A DNA stretch of 10,559 nt from an uncultured Ruminococcus sp. (GTDB lineage Bacteria > Bacillota > Clostridia > Oscillospirales > Ruminococcaceae): assembly GCA_947589205.1 (NCBI GenBank), contig CANQCJ010000065.1:1-10559 (forward strand), given 5' to 3'. Below the pieces are notes generated by a model, which saw only the letters and a list, made by a program, of their open reading frames with translations, was not told the origin of the DNA and ran no database searches. Of this stretch, positions 1 to 5,921 are shown one piece after another. Position 1 is the stretch's first letter. The number at the start of each line of letters is the position of its first letter. The translations under genes and the position numbers were made by a program.

Positions 1-224
1 CTTGCGCAGTCGTAAAGAAGCGCCGGCAGACCTAAGCAGAAGGACGGCTCGGCAAAACAGGCAAGCAGAAAAACTGCCTGTAAAGGCTTCACATACTTCG
101 TGCCGCTTGCCATTGAAACTATGAACGCCGTAAGGACCGTCACAGCCGCCGTGTCGTCGCTCCTGCCGATAAGCCCGTACATGATCAGCAGCAGCAGTGC
201 GAGTTTGTCAAATAATCTTGTCAT
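1..224 (-). CDS. Membrane protein, N-terminal part only; possibly a second sensor histidine kinase
   Basis: An open frame starts at an ATG (222-224) and runs leftward without a stop to the window edge, giving 74 residues of an unfinished protein. It opens MTRLFDKLALLLLIMYGLIG and is strongly hydrophobic, with likely membrane segments at about residues 5-20, 25-41 and 47-70 separated by short charged turns. It begins 6 bases after the stop of the response regulator, so it is very probably the third gene of the same leftward operon. The ribosome binding site is weak, which suggests translation coupled to the regulator. Short N-terminal membrane bundles like this occur in sensor histidine kinases that sit beside LuxR-type regulators in Clostridia, so a second kinase is my best guess. 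No kinase motif lies inside the window, and an ABC-transporter permease or other membrane protein is also possible. Confidence 0.55.
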   Translation of the reverse strand, partial: MTRLFDKLALLLLIMYGLIGRSDDTAAVTVLTAFIVSMASGTKYVKPLQAVFLLACFAEPSFCLGLPALLYDCA

Positions 225-230
225 ATTCTG

Positions 231-854
231 TCAGATAATGTCGTTTTTTATCGCGAACACGGCAAGCTGCGTGCGGTCCTTGAGCTTGAGCTTTTCAAGC
301 ATTCGGGAAATGTTGTTCCTGACCGTGCCCTCTGCAAGATAAAGCTTCGCGCTTATCTCCTTGTTGTCGCAGCCGTCCGCTATCAGCGCGATTATCTCCC
401 GTTCGCGTTCGGTGAGCGTTCGTGCAAGCTCCGAGCTTTCCGCGCGGTTTGTTCTTACAGAGCCGAAAACCCTTCCGGTAAATACGTTCATGCCGCCGTT
501 TACGGTGCGGATAGAATTGATTATCTTTTCGCTTTCCATTTCTTTAAGTATATACCCGTCCGCGCCGCTCGCTATCGCCTGCCTGACCGTTTCGTCGTCG
601 TCAAAGGTCGTAAGCACCAGCACCTTTATCTGCGGGAACTGCTGTTTTATCATTTTCGTTCCCTCTGCGCCTGAGCATTCCGCCATTCTCATATCCATAA
701 GCACAACGTCCGGCAAAAGCTCGGCGCATTTTTCAAAAGCCTCTTTGCCGTTTGAAGCCTGTGCGACTATCTCGATATCCTCCGCCCCCGAAAGCGCGGC
801 GGCTATCCCCTGCCGAAGCAGGGGTATATCGTCTGCAATTATTATCCTTATCAA
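231..854 (-). CDS. NarL/FixJ-family response regulator (REC + LuxR-type HTH)
   Basis: A 207-residue DNA-binding response regulator, probably phosphorylated by the kinase encoded just upstream. The receiver domain (about 1-118) shows the acidic pair D8-D9, the phospho-acceptor D54 in DVVLMDMR, the switch residues T82/T83 in VLTTFDDDE, and the conserved K104 in YILKE. The C-terminal LuxR helix-turn-helix (about 143-205) starts LTEREREIIALIADG and contains the recognition-helix region EGTVRNNISRMLEKL. Length and order are normal for the family. The start codon is TTG (852-854), and the kinase stop TGA lies within the same four bases (TTGA), so the genes overlap and are translationally coupled. 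A GAGGGGAG ribosome binding site sits about 8 bases upstream of the TTG and supports this start. Regulatory targets are not known; the flanking membrane gene and its own operon are natural candidates (inference). Confidence 0.93.
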   Translation of the reverse strand: MIRIIIADDIPLLRQGIAAALSGAEDIEIVAQASNGKEAFEKCAELLPDVVLMDMRMAECSGAEGTKMIKQQFPQIKVLVLTTFDDDETVRQAIASGADGYILKEMESEKIINSIRTVNGGMNVFTGRVFGSVRTNRAESSELARTLTEREREIIALIADGCDNKEISAKLYLAEGTVRNNISRMLEKLKLKDRTQLAVFAIKNDII

Positions 855-2443
855 TTTTTTTCGCTCCCCTCTACAGGTATTTTTATCATCGTGCGAAAGC
901 CTTCACCCGGCGCGGAAATAAACCTTACCGTGCCGTCAAGCTCCTCTATGCGTTTGATTATCCCGTTAAGTCCGTTGCCCGGCTTTATTTTTTCGCAGCC
1001 CTCTCCGTTGTCAAAAACATACAGCGCGAGACTGTTCTCATTAAGCTTTAAAATAATATCCATTCTGTCGGCTTTAGAATATCTTTCGCAGTTTGTGATA
1101 AGCTCGCGGCAGGTATCGTAGATCGGGCGGGCGAATTTGTTGAAGCTTTCTCCGTCCGTTCCCTGAATGCAAACGTCTATCGTCATATCCCTCACAACGT
1201 CGGCGATAGTGTTGACGGCGTTTGTAACGCTTGTAAGAAAGCTGTCAGAACGCAGGTTGTTTATCGAGCAGCGCAGCTGAGTTATGCCGCTTCGCGAAAG
1301 CGCTTCTATTTCGGACGAATAGGAATCTATTTTTTCTCTTGTCGCCTCCGGCAGAAGCGACAGCCGCGCGAGAGAGCTTATCATGGTAAGCGTATGCCCC
1401 GCCGTGTCGTGTACCTCCTGCGCTATGCGGTTGCGTTCGCGCTCTATCGCAAGCTTCTGTTCCGCGGCGGCAAGCAGGGCGGAGCGTTCGAGCAGGCTCG
1501 TTATGTCGGAAATTATAACGATATATGCGGTCGGCATACCCTTTCTGCCGCGGCAGACGCTTTTTTTCAGCGTAAGCGTTCTTCCGCCGATCGACGTTTC
1601 GATGCTTTCAAGCTCCGACGCTTCAGCGCCTTTATCAACAAATGCGATAAGCTCCTCTAAGCTGTTTAAGCCGTCCGTTCCGAGAAGTCTTTTTGCCGCG
1701 CTGCTGAAATACGTCACCTCTCCTCGGCGGTTAAATACCATAAGTCCTTCGGCGATGACATTGAGCGCGTCCTCGAAGGCTACCTCGTTTACGTTTAAAA
1801 AACCATAGCGGTAGGTGGCGAGCAGTATAAGGATACTCGAAATAGAAAGCGTGAGCGGAGTAAGCGCGAAGTTAAGGTTTATAATGCCGTTAAGGGTAAG
1901 CAGATTTATCGTCAGCGGGATAAGCAGAGCCAGCGCAAGCGAAGCCGCCTGTCCGCGCGAACGCTCCCCGCTGCTGTAACAGCGGCGAAGCACCAGAAAA
2001 AATCCCGCAAGCAGGCAGAGATATATGTAGGCTTGGCAAAGATAAAAAACTATGCCGTAAGAGATAGTATCGAGGGTAAATTTTTCATAGTAAAGCGTTG
2101 ATCCCGATACGGCAAAAGCATAGAACACGCTTGAAAGCGAAAAAAGCGAAACGGTCAGTCCTGCGGGGACCTCACGCCCGAGGTAGCTTACCGCGAAGAT
2201 GAGCCAGAAGCTTCCGAAAAAGCATATCCCGGCATTGCCGAGCGCGTAGCAGAGCTTCAGCTGGCGAAGCGATTCGGAATGTATCTGTATCAATTGGGCG
2301 ATGAGCCATAGGGTCAGCGAGATCTGACAGCCGATAAACGAATAGGTGGTTTTTCCGTGATAGGCGCGCTGCAAAAGCAGACAGACGCTTATGTTCATTG
2401 TGATTATCGCAAAAATATATATTAAAGACAGCGCCGCAGTCAT
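851..2443 (-). CDS. Membrane sensor histidine kinase (7TM - PAS - HisKA_3 - HATPase)
   Basis: A 530-residue sensor kinase and the first gene of the leftward operon. The N-terminal 215 residues carry about seven hydrophobic segments (roughly 3-25, 34-53, 65-87, 94-115, 130-152, 166-187, 193-212), like the HisKA_7TM sensor region. A PAS-like domain follows (about 222-318: NVIAEGLMVFNRRGEVTYFS onward), then a short coiled linker. The phospho-acceptor is H345 in ERNRIAQEVHDTAGH, the HisKA_3 dimerisation motif that pairs with NarL-type regulators. The HATPase domain shows an N-box (N451 in CRELITNCERY), a G1 box (D478-N-G) and a G2 box (GNGLNGI, about 489-495). The histidine usual in the N-box motif of this family is replaced by tyrosine. 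The start ATG has a GGGAGG site about 8 bases upstream. The sensed signal cannot be read from the sequence; the 7TM form suggests a membrane or membrane-near cue. Confidence 0.93.
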   Translation of the reverse strand: MTAALSLIYIFAIITMNISVCLLLQRAYHGKTTYSFIGCQISLTLWLIAQLIQIHSESLRQLKLCYALGNAGICFFGSFWLIFAVSYLGREVPAGLTVSLFSLSSVFYAFAVSGSTLYYEKFTLDTISYGIVFYLCQAYIYLCLLAGFFLVLRRCYSSGERSRGQAASLALALLIPLTINLLTLNGIINLNFALTPLTLSISSILILLATYRYGFLNVNEVAFEDALNVIAEGLMVFNRRGEVTYFSSAAKRLLGTDGLNSLEELIAFVDKGAEASELESIETSIGGRTLTLKKSVCRGRKGMPTAYIVIISDITSLLERSALLAAAEQKLAIERERNRIAQEVHDTAGHTLTMISSLARLSLLPEATREKIDSYSSEIEALSRSGITQLRCSINNLRSDSFLTSVTNAVNTIADVVRDMTIDVCIQGTDGESFNKFARPIYDTCRELITNCERYSKADRMDIILKLNENSLALYVFDNGEGCEKIKPGNGLNGIIKRIEELDGTVRFISAPGEGFRTMIKIPVEGSEKN

Positions 2444-2475
2444 TTTTTTCGCCCTCCCGTTGTATACTATTATAT

Positions 2476-2504
2476 ATTATAGCATATTTTCCGTGCTAAA
2501 GCAA
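2476..2504 (-). promoter_or_regulatory. Sigma-A promoter of the leftward kinase-regulator operon
   Basis: Read on the minus strand, a TTGCTT -35 box (2499-2504) is followed by a 17-base spacer and a perfect TATAAT -10 box (2476-2481). Transcription would start near 2469, leaving a leader of about 26 bases before the kinase ATG, with the GGGAGG ribosome binding site inside it. One copy of the ATATTTTCCGT motif (2484-2494) lies in the spacer between the two boxes. Confidence 0.75.
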
Positions 2505-2576
2505 GCGTCTAAATTAAAATAATCGACATAAAAAATTTTTAGAACGGAAATATATATATGTTAAAATATTTTCCGT
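2484..2576. repeat. Three copies of an ACGGAAA(A)TAT motif in the divergent promoter region
   Basis: The 11-mer ATATTTTCCGT occurs at 2484-2494 and again at 2566-2576 on the plus strand. A near-identical inverted copy, ACGGAAATAT (one A shorter), lies at 2544-2553. The second and third copies form an imperfect palindrome with an AT-rich centre. One copy sits in the spacer of the leftward promoter, and the pair surrounds the candidate rightward -10 box. The placement suits an operator for a DNA-binding protein, but the AT-richness makes part of the match cheap. Confidence 0.4.
2539..2567 (+). promoter_or_regulatory. Weak candidate promoter for the DUF368 gene
   Basis: A TTAGAA -35-like box (2539-2544), a 17-base spacer and a TAAAAT -10-like box (2562-2567) are the best rightward arrangement I can find upstream of the DUF368 gene. 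The -35 match is poor and the region is so AT-rich that chance matches are expected. An inverted repeat (2544-2576) overlaps it. The gene must have a promoter in 2444-2638 because its neighbour is divergent, but the exact site is uncertain. Confidence 0.3.
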
Positions 2577-2638
2577 ATCATGTACATCGCATATAAATAT
2601 GCCGCATATTTATTATGCCGAAGAAAGGACAAAAACAT

Positions 2639-3532
2639 ATGCTTATCCTGAATATGTTCAGAGGCTTCTGCATGGCTCTTGCCGACAGCGTTCCGGGGGT
2701 CTCGGGGGGAACTATCGCGTTTCTGCTGGGTTTTTACGACGACTTTATCGGTTCGCTGAATTCGCTCGTTTCGGGAACTATGGAGCAGAGAAAAAAAGCT
2801 CTTATCTTTTTGATTAAATTAGGTCTCGGCTGGGTGCTCGGCATGGGCATTTCCGCGCTTGTGCTCTCGGCGCTTTTTGAAAAAAAGGTCTATATGCTGA
2901 CATCTCTGTTTTTCGGGCTGACGCTTTTTGCCATACCGGTGGTAGCTCATGAGGAAAGAGAGTCGCTCAAGGGCAGGTACTCAAATCTGATATTTTCCCT
3001 CGCAGGAGCGGGCTTGGTAGCCGCCATAACGCTTATAAACGCTCACGCGGGCGAATCTAAGTCGTTTGACAATGTAACGTTCGGACTTGTGGTCTATGTA
3101 TTCATAGCGGCAATGGCGGCGATATCGGCTATGGTGCTGCCGGGAATATCCGGTTCGACGTTATTGCTCTGCTTCGGAATATACAATTCGGTCATAAATT
3201 CGATAAAAGAGCTTTTGCATCTTAATTTCAAATACCTCCCGATGCTGATAGTGTTCGGTCTCGGCGTGCTTACCGGAATAGTGCTTATAATAAAGTCGGT
3301 AAAAAGCTGTCTTGAAAAGCACCGCAGTCAGACGATATACACCGTCCTCGGACTTATGGCTGGCTCGCTTTACGCGATATTGCAGGGTCCCGCCACGCTC
3401 GATACTCCGCAGCCGGCTATGACGCTTTCGACCTTCAACATAATAGCGTTCGTCTGCGGCGGCGGACTGCTCGTGCTGCTCGAGCTGCTAAGAGCTTTGA
3501 TGGAAAAGGGTCTTATCAAGGACGAAGAATAA
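2639..3532 (+). CDS. popT: DUF368 family (PopT-type) undecaprenyl-phosphate transporter
   Basis: A 297-residue polytopic membrane protein of the DUF368 family. Members have been shown to move the lipid carrier undecaprenyl phosphate back across the cytoplasmic membrane, so that it can be reused for peptidoglycan and other envelope polymers. Two hallmark re-entrant-type motifs are visible, SVPGVSGGT at 17-25 (after MFRGFCMALAD) and LPGISGST at 167-174. They reflect the internal duplication of the fold, and each is followed by a hydrophobic stretch ending in GFYD or GIYN. About eight further hydrophobic segments fill the rest. An in-frame ATG exists 24 bases upstream (2615), but it has no ribosome binding site. 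AAGAAAGGA (2621-2629) lies 9 bases before the ATG at 2639, so I use that start. The gene appears monocistronic: a terminator follows directly and the upstream operon is divergent. The transport role is assigned by family only. Confidence 0.88.
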   Translation: MLILNMFRGFCMALADSVPGVSGGTIAFLLGFYDDFIGSLNSLVSGTMEQRKKALIFLIKLGLGWVLGMGISALVLSALFEKKVYMLTSLFFGLTLFAIPVVAHEERESLKGRYSNLIFSLAGAGLVAAITLINAHAGESKSFDNVTFGLVVYVFIAAMAAISAMVLPGISGSTLLLCFGIYNSVINSIKELLHLNFKYLPMLIVFGLGVLTGIVLIIKSVKSCLEKHRSQTIYTVLGLMAGSLYAILQGPATLDTPQPAMTLSTFNIIAFVCGGGLLVLLELLRALMEKGLIKDEE

Positions 3533-3540
3533 ATTTAACA

Positions 3541-3571
3541 GGGGAAACCGCTTTTAAAGGGTTTCCCTTTT
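3541..3571 (+). terminator. Intrinsic terminator after the DUF368 gene
   Basis: GGGAAACC (3542-3549) pairs with GGTTTCCC (3560-3567), and CTT/AAG can extend the stem inward. A TTTT run follows (3568-3571). It starts 9 bases after the DUF368 stop and ends just before the next promoter, separating the two transcription units. Confidence 0.8.
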
Positions 3572-3579
3572 AAACGCTC

Positions 3580-3608
3580 TTGACATGGCGGTGTAAAAGT
3601 GATATAAT
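3580..3608 (+). promoter_or_regulatory. Perfect-consensus sigma-A promoter for the SLOG/LCP-like gene pair
   Basis: TTGACA (3580-3585), a spacer of exactly 17 bases, and TATAAT (3603-3608). Every core position matches the consensus. The start of transcription would be near 3615, giving a leader of about 38 bases to the ATG at 3653. I see no operator-like repeat around it, so strong constitutive expression is the simplest reading. Confidence 0.85.
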
Positions 3609-3652
3609 AAAAAAAGAGAAGAACCTGAAAATAAATTGGCGGGTAATATCAA

Positions 3653-4237
3653 ATGGATCCGGGAAGAACTATACTATTATATAAATATAAAAATAATGCC
3701 GCTGCCGATATGCGGCGGCTCATAGACAGAAATAAATGCTGCTGCTTTACCGGGCATCGTCCGGAAAATCTTCCGGCTTACGGCGATCCCGATGACAGCA
3801 GGGTGAAAAATATAGAAAGCAAGACCGCGGCTATCATAAGAATGCTGAAATACCGCGGGTACGATACGTTTATAACGGGAATGTCGCGCGGGTACGATCT
3901 TATGACGGCGCGGCTTATTATGGAGGATCCCGAGTTTCCGAGGATAAAGCTTGTCTGCGCGCTGCCCTATCCTAAGCAGTATAATGAAATGAAAACAAAG
4001 TCGGAGTATGAGCTTTATTACCGCGCGCTGAATAAAGCCGAATATGTGATAGTCGTAAACGAAACGAACGCCGAAGGCTGCTACAAAAACAGAAATCGGT
4101 TCATGGTGGATAATTCAAGCGTGCTGATAGGATATCTCTCCGAAAAGCATCAGCAGCGTTCCGGTTCGGGACAGACCTTCAGAATGGCGCAGAGAGACGG
4201 TCTTGAAACTTATATCATACGTCCCTCGGAGCTTTAA
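3653..4237 (+). CDS. DUF1273/SLOG-family protein (YpsA-like)
   Basis: A 194-residue soluble protein of the SLOG superfamily (DUF1273, related to Bacillus YpsA), a Rossmann-like fold thought to bind nucleotides or nucleotide derivatives. Visible signatures are CCCFTGHRPENLP (29-41), the glycine-rich FITGMSRGYD (73-82) and KNRNRFMVDNSSVLIGYLSE (145-164). A polar turn, GSGQTFRMAQ (171-180), sits where most relatives carry a Gly-Gly-Thr segment. Family members usually start close to the first motif, so the 26-residue N-terminal stretch is extra. The ribosome binding site before 3653 is weak (GGCGGG), and the internal ATG at 3710 has none, so 3653 is kept with some doubt. The gene is first behind a perfect-consensus promoter and is probably co-transcribed with the LCP-like gene 42 bases downstream. 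YpsA is linked to cell division in Bacillus; the ligand and role here are unknown. Confidence 0.82.
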   Translation: MDPGRTILLYKYKNNAAADMRRLIDRNKCCCFTGHRPENLPAYGDPDDSRVKNIESKTAAIIRMLKYRGYDTFITGMSRGYDLMTARLIMEDPEFPRIKLVCALPYPKQYNEMKTKSEYELYYRALNKAEYVIVVNETNAEGCYKNRNRFMVDNSSVLIGYLSEKHQQRSGSGQTFRMAQRDGLETYIIRPSEL

Positions 4238-4279
4238 GAAAATAAGGAACTGTTACAGAAAGAAAGGAAAAGAAAGATC

Positions 4280-5233
4280 ATGGAAAATTCAAAGGGCAAA
4301 CGCAGACGCAGAAAAAGATCCTCTCAGGCGCCTGTCGCGCTGGTTTATTTTGTAACGCTGCTGCTTTTTCTCGGTATATTCGGGATATTTGCTAAAATAA
4401 TCGTGGATAAGCTTTCAAGCGGCGGCGCGGAGACTCCCGATTTTTCCGATACCTATATAGATTCCTACAACACTCTTTATGCAAGGGTAAACGACAAGAA
4501 TGTGCTGAGCGATCTGAGCGTTATACGCATAGCGCCCAAGCATGATAAAATAATAATTATCCCGCTTTCGGCTTATACGGTAAGCTCGACAGACAGCGAT
4601 AAGACCTTCCGCGATATCTACGCCGACAACGGCATACGCGGCTTGCAGCAGGCGGTGGATTCTACCCTCGGCATTGCTACCGATTACTATTTTACAATAT
4701 CGAATCAGGAATTTGAGGACTGCGCGGATATTATCGGCGGCTTTGTCTACGCGCCGGAGGAGGAGCTTTACTATCTTTCGCCGACAAACAACAACGATAT
4801 ATCGCTTAGAGCAAACGAACCGGTGTCGCTGTCCGGCAGACAGATAAGGCTTATCTGCCAGTATTCGCTTTTTGCCGAGGGCAGACAGGGCAACACTCGT
4901 TTTTTGGGCACTGCGCTGACCGCGCTGATAAACAGTATGTTCGATCAGGCGGAGATAACTAAGGACAGTCTCGATCTTTTTTACAACAAGACCGCCGGCA
5001 GCAGAAGCACCAATATGTCGGAAAACGACTACAAGCAGATAAGGATCTACATCAAGCAGATGTTAGACAGCAAGATCCAGCCGGCTTCTTTTATGGAACC
5101 TGTCGGGGAATGGACGGACAAAAGTCATTTTGTCGTTTCCGCCGATTTTAAACAGCAGGTATACGAACAGATGGAAGCTACAAAATCCGAAGCCGATGCC
5201 GCTGAAGAGCAGACCTCCGGAGCTGAGGAGTAA
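4280..5233 (+). CDS. Single-pass membrane protein with a divergent LCP-like (LytR-CpsA-Psr) domain
   Basis: A 317-residue protein with a very basic N-terminus (KGKRRRRKR, 5-13) and one membrane helix (about 18-42), followed by an extracellular domain. This is the type II anchor of LCP proteins, which attach wall polymers to peptidoglycan. The extracellular part follows the LCP order: LSDLSVIRIAPKHDKIIIIP (76-95), then GLQQAVDSTLGIATDYYFTI (121-140), ADIIGGF (149-155), LSGRQIRLICQY (184-195) and GRQGNTRFLG (201-210). The arginines expected in the RSDT and IPRD positions are replaced (LSDL, IPLS), and the RYR-type arginine near 195 is also missing, so classical ligase activity is doubtful. The C-terminal tail is acidic, rich in Glu and Ala. 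An AAAGGA site lies 11 bases before the ATG. It is probably in one operon with the SLOG gene. The LCP assignment is by motif reading and not certain. Confidence 0.65.
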   Translation: MENSKGKRRRRKRSSQAPVALVYFVTLLLFLGIFGIFAKIIVDKLSSGGAETPDFSDTYIDSYNTLYARVNDKNVLSDLSVIRIAPKHDKIIIIPLSAYTVSSTDSDKTFRDIYADNGIRGLQQAVDSTLGIATDYYFTISNQEFEDCADIIGGFVYAPEEELYYLSPTNNNDISLRANEPVSLSGRQIRLICQYSLFAEGRQGNTRFLGTALTALINSMFDQAEITKDSLDLFYNKTAGSRSTNMSENDYKQIRIYIKQMLDSKIQPASFMEPVGEWTDKSHFVVSADFKQQVYEQMEATKSEADAAEEQTSGAEE

Positions 5234-5293
5234 AAAATTTACAGCAAATTAACCGTGAGTTCACAAAATTGGCAGAAAAATTCGTTTTGCCGC

Positions 5294-5322
5294 TTGAAAT
5301 CGCTTGGAAAATGTGGTATAAT
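5294..5322 (+). promoter_or_regulatory. Sigma-A promoter of the rimP-nusA-infB operon
   Basis: TTGAAA (5294-5299), a 17-base spacer and TATAAT (5317-5322), with TGTGG directly before the -10 box. Transcription would start near 5329, about 80 bases before the rimP ATG. It is the only strong promoter I see for the downstream operon. Confidence 0.8.
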
Positions 5323-5343
5323 ATCTATAATAGCTTTTGTAAG

Positions 5344-5380
5344 AAAGGACCGATTTAAAAAGAATCGGTCTTTTGATTTT
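5344..5380 (+). terminator. Terminator-like hairpin in the rimP leader (putative attenuator)
   Basis: AAAGGACCGATT (5344-5355) pairs with AATCGGTCTTTT (5363-5374) as a 12-bp stem with one G-U pair and a 7-base loop. The U-rich stretch TTTTGATTTT (5371-5380) follows. It lies about 15 bases after the predicted operon start and 29 bases before the rimP ATG. It is therefore transcribed from the operon promoter and would cut the RNA at about 50 bases. It may also end transcripts coming from the LCP-like gene, for which no other terminator is visible. Whether it is a regulated attenuator or a leaky terminator cannot be decided from sequence. Confidence 0.7.
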
Positions 5381-5408
5381 GTATCGGCAGTCATCGGGGG
5401 AGGTACTT

Positions 5409-5894
5409 ATGAATACGGTGCAAAGGGCAAGAACGCTCGCACAGCCGGTCTGCGACAGGCTCGGACTGTTTTTGTGGGACGTAAGGTTTGAAAAAGAGGG
5501 CGCGCTATGGTATCTGAGAATATTCATCGACCGCAGCGAGGGCGTGGATATGGATATCTGCGAGGAATTTTCAAGAGAGTTCAACGAGATACTCGACAGG
5601 GAGGACTTTATAAACGTTCAGTACGTCTTTGAGGCGGGCAGTCCCGGCTTGGGGAGAAGGCTCACGAGACGGGAGCATTTTACCGTCTGCGAGGGCGATG
5701 AGATAAGGATAAAGCTCTTTAAAGAGAAAAACGGCTCTAAGCAGAGAAGAGGTCTGCTTTGTTCAAGCGATGATAACGGCTTTACGGTGGCTTACCGGGT
5801 GGACGATGACGGAGATCCGACGGAGACCGAGAGCTTTTTATATAAGGAATGCTCGTCGGTAAATTTAAACGACGACGAGGATCTGTTTGGTTAA
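5409..5894 (+). CDS. rimP: Ribosome maturation factor RimP
   Basis: A 161-residue cytoplasmic protein that assists late assembly of the 30S ribosomal subunit. Family signatures are LRIFIDRSEGVDMDICEEFS (36-55), then the ILD turn (61-63) and FEAGSPGLGRRLTRREHF (74-91), the counterpart of the usual SSPG-hydrophobic-xR-hydrophobic motif, here with Ala-Gly-Ser-Pro-Gly. The C-terminal half forms the Sm-like barrel (from about residue 94) and ends in an acidic tail, DDEDLFG. Length is normal. The open frame extends upstream to a TTG inside the terminator U-tract, but GGGGGAGG (5396-5403) sits at ideal distance from the ATG at 5409, so I use that start. It is the first gene of the operon, with nusA 27 bases downstream. 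Expression is likely set by the leader hairpin described separately. Confidence 0.94.
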   Translation: MNTVQRARTLAQPVCDRLGLFLWDVRFEKEGALWYLRIFIDRSEGVDMDICEEFSREFNEILDREDFINVQYVFEAGSPGLGRRLTRREHFTVCEGDEIRIKLFKEKNGSKQRRGLLCSSDDNGFTVAYRVDDDGDPTETESFLYKECSSVNLNDDEDLFG

Positions 5895-5921
5895 AATTAC
5901 AGAAAGGATATGATAGGAAAA

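Noticed and set aside
361..1808. Serine-rich plus-strand open frames across the regulator and kinase genes
   Set aside because: They are antisense shadows of two well-supported genes and have no family features.
2615..2638. Upstream ATG for the DUF368 gene
   Set aside because: No ribosome binding site precedes it; AAGAAAGGA is positioned for the ATG at 2639.
5269..5290. GGC-AAAA/TTTTGCC hairpin as terminator of the LCP-like gene
   Set aside because: The stem is short and bulged and no U-tract follows; the hairpin at 5344-5374 is a far better terminator.
5373..5408. Upstream TTG start for rimP adding 12 residues
   Set aside because: The TTG lies in the U-tract of the leader hairpin and has no ribosome binding site, while the ATG at 5409 has GGGGGAGG at the right distance and fits the family length.
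5261..5584. Minus-strand frame spanning the rimP leader
   Set aside because: It crosses the promoter, the hairpin and the start of rimP, has no ribosome binding site, and the sequence is not protein-like.
5910..5921. Upstream ATG for nusA
   Set aside because: It lies directly against the AGAAAGGA sequence, too close for initiation; the ATG at 5922 gives the standard NusA N-terminus.
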